A stretch of DNA of 64,000 bases from Ridgeia piscesae (lineage: Eukaryota > Annelida > Polychaeta > Sabellida > Siboglinidae). Positions 62,604-64,000 of this stretch are shown piece by piece. Below the pieces are notes generated by a model, which was not told the origin of the DNA, ran no database searches, and saw only the letters and a program-made list of their open reading frames with translations. How positions within the stretch are numbered: position 1 is the stretch's first letter; every line of letters begins with the position of its first letter. The stretch lies in contig JAODUO010000425.1 in assembly GCA_025642075.2 (NCBI GenBank), forward strand, positions 1 through 64,000. The letters are read 5' to 3'. The position numbers and the translations under genes are program-made.

Positions 62604-62840
62604 TCTACCGCTGTCTTCCGTCCTCTTCCTGTTTCCTCCGAGGTCTGAACTTGCAGTTATCCCTCAGCTACACATATAGGACTAACGTTGTGTAATGATA
62701 TGGCGGACTGTGCGACATTCGGTACCTTTTATATACGAGGCATGCCAATGTGAGTGGCGCATAGCATTGCTCCACCAGCCGCACATGTCAACATTGTCCG
62801 TCTCTGTCTATTAGTTTTATACCAAATGTAACAGGCTTGC
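62604..62840. other. Flank after the minisatellite, no feature seen
   Basis: Unique-looking sequence. Confidence 0.3.
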
Positions 62841-62841
62841 T

Positions 62842-62911
62842 GCGTCTGCGTATTAAACCCGGACCGCTGGCGTGACAGTTATATACGCTAACCACTACAC
62901 TACCCGCGTCT
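62842..62911 (-). repeat. tRNA-Asp-like sequence (pseudogene or SINE head)
   Basis: On the minus strand: gggtagtgtagtggttagcg (box A), an anticodon loop CTGTCAC with GTC, and gtccgggtttaatacg as a decayed T arm/box B. The first half closely follows animal tRNA-Asp. The acceptor stem does not pair and box B is damaged, so it is not a functional tRNA gene. Confidence 0.6.
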
Positions 62912-63445
62912 CATTATTGAAGTTTGAAACGTAGAAACAATTTAAATCTCGTCGGAAATGGCACAGCTTTCATATTCTTATCCTCATGTACATCTCAATT
63001 TACATGGTGCATGCCACTCTTCGATTAGTTTTCAATTTCTCGAGCTTTCCACTTAGGCCTATGAAAATAGAAGTTTGGCCATTATCTGAACTTAAAATTA
63101 GTAATGCTGACCTTCGTATTATTATAATCGACGACAGAAATACTCTCGGCGATCTTGTAATGTCAAATAAAAACACATCGAAATGTGTAAGGCAAGGCGA
63201 AGCGATAAAAAACGTTCTTTCACATCACGATTTACTATTACTTACTATTTAATTTGTAATGTAATCATCCTTGTAGTGCGTACAATATAATTTGCCCAAT
63301 GCCAATGATTATAGTATGAACATTGTTTATTTGTTCCTTTGTGGTTTCGTTTTCATATTGAACTTACGAAATGTCACTGTTTGGTTTCAGAGTTTCGAAT
63401 TGTACTCCGAAGTGTGCGCTAGTAAAACAACACATGCTGTGTGTA

Positions 63446-63448
<3 letters not shown>
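62912..63448. other. Intergenic, no gene supported
   Basis: The frame at 62986-63252 shows no recognisable domain. Confidence 0.35.
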
Positions 63449-63810
<362 letters not shown>

Positions 63811-64000
63811 TTATGTATATAATAATTAAGTATGTGTAATTAGGTATATAATTACACTTTTCCTACCACTAACAAATATAATTATTATTCAACTATCCTG
63901 TGAGGAATGCAGAAGTGAAATGTAAAAAACCTGCAGCAATTAGACACCTTATTTTTGGATTGTACCTTCCAACATTTTCATGACAGGGTGTAGTTACTGA

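Noticed and set aside
53552..62695. Dozens of long open frames rich in Cys, His, Thr, Val, Met (up to 455 codons)
   Set aside because: The 10-bp unit has no stop codon in any frame of either strand, so open frames are automatic; no start context, no domain, all six frames equally open.

Overview
The window is animal nuclear DNA, judged from spliced genes with short phase-1 exons, a Death-domain/coiled-coil gene, a Kelch protein, an FKRP-like (LicD-fold) type II membrane protein, tRNA-derived SINE fragments, CR1-type LINEs, Merlin and P-element/THAP9-like transposons and abundant micro- and minisatellites. It looks like a marine invertebrate (a mollusc or lancelet would fit), but nothing here fixes the phylum. 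Only about 4% of the bases are convincing host coding sequence.

Layout. 1-4005: a long inverted repeat (arms about 1.9 kb, 157-bp spacer). 4562-17820 (+): a nine-exon gene encoding an N-terminal Death domain, duplicated coiled-coil exons and a conserved-looking C-terminal exon. All its introns are phase 1. The introns contain a tRNA-Asp-derived SINE, an ACGT-rich degenerate array and a second large inverted repeat (about 9145-14325) lying between the duplicated exon pairs. 17.8-28 kb: a transposon field with two Merlin copies (19.2-20.2 kb minus, 25.05-25.26 kb plus), a near-perfect 587-bp palindrome, a decayed P-element/THAP9-like transposase and a Penelope-type GIY-YIG fragment. 28.8-30.1 kb: a CR1-like LINE fragment (minus). 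31.998-35.394 kb: the 3' end of a minus-strand coiled-coil/Kelch gene, with a 670-bp (TG)n tract in its intron. 35.5-37.6 kb: a second, 5'-truncated CR1/L2-like LINE (minus). 37.6-44.6 kb: AT-rich and repeat-derived DNA with a possible NADAR remnant. 44.710-46.539 kb (minus): the single-exon FKRP-like gene. 46.76-47.24 kb: (CAGG)n/(GA)n. 49.83-50.08 kb: a 67-bp minisatellite carrying CCCTAA motifs. 53.56-62.60 kb: a 9-kb array of a 10-bp unit, TGCGCACACA, that is almost perfectly alternating pyrimidine/purine and changes orientation several times. The end carries a tRNA-Asp-like sequence and a (TG)n tract.

How the genes relate. The Death-domain gene and the Kelch gene use the same kind of small phase-1 coiled-coil exon, so they may belong to one family built by shuffling modules; this is inference. 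The FKRP-like gene is independent and would act in the Golgi/ER on glycans. The most unusual signal is a histone-type 3' end: the 16-nt stem-loop GGTTCTTTTCAGAGCC, the flank AACCA, and an AAAGAG downstream element, placed about 21 nt after the stop codon of the Merlin transposase and kept in both copies.

Quality caution. Several reading frames here are broken by one base inside a homopolymer (Death-domain gene exon 4, Merlin 1, the Kelch exon, the CR1 fragment), so some apparent pseudogenes may be consensus errors. The long open frames in the TG, CAGG and TGCGCACACA arrays are artefacts of stop-free repeats.
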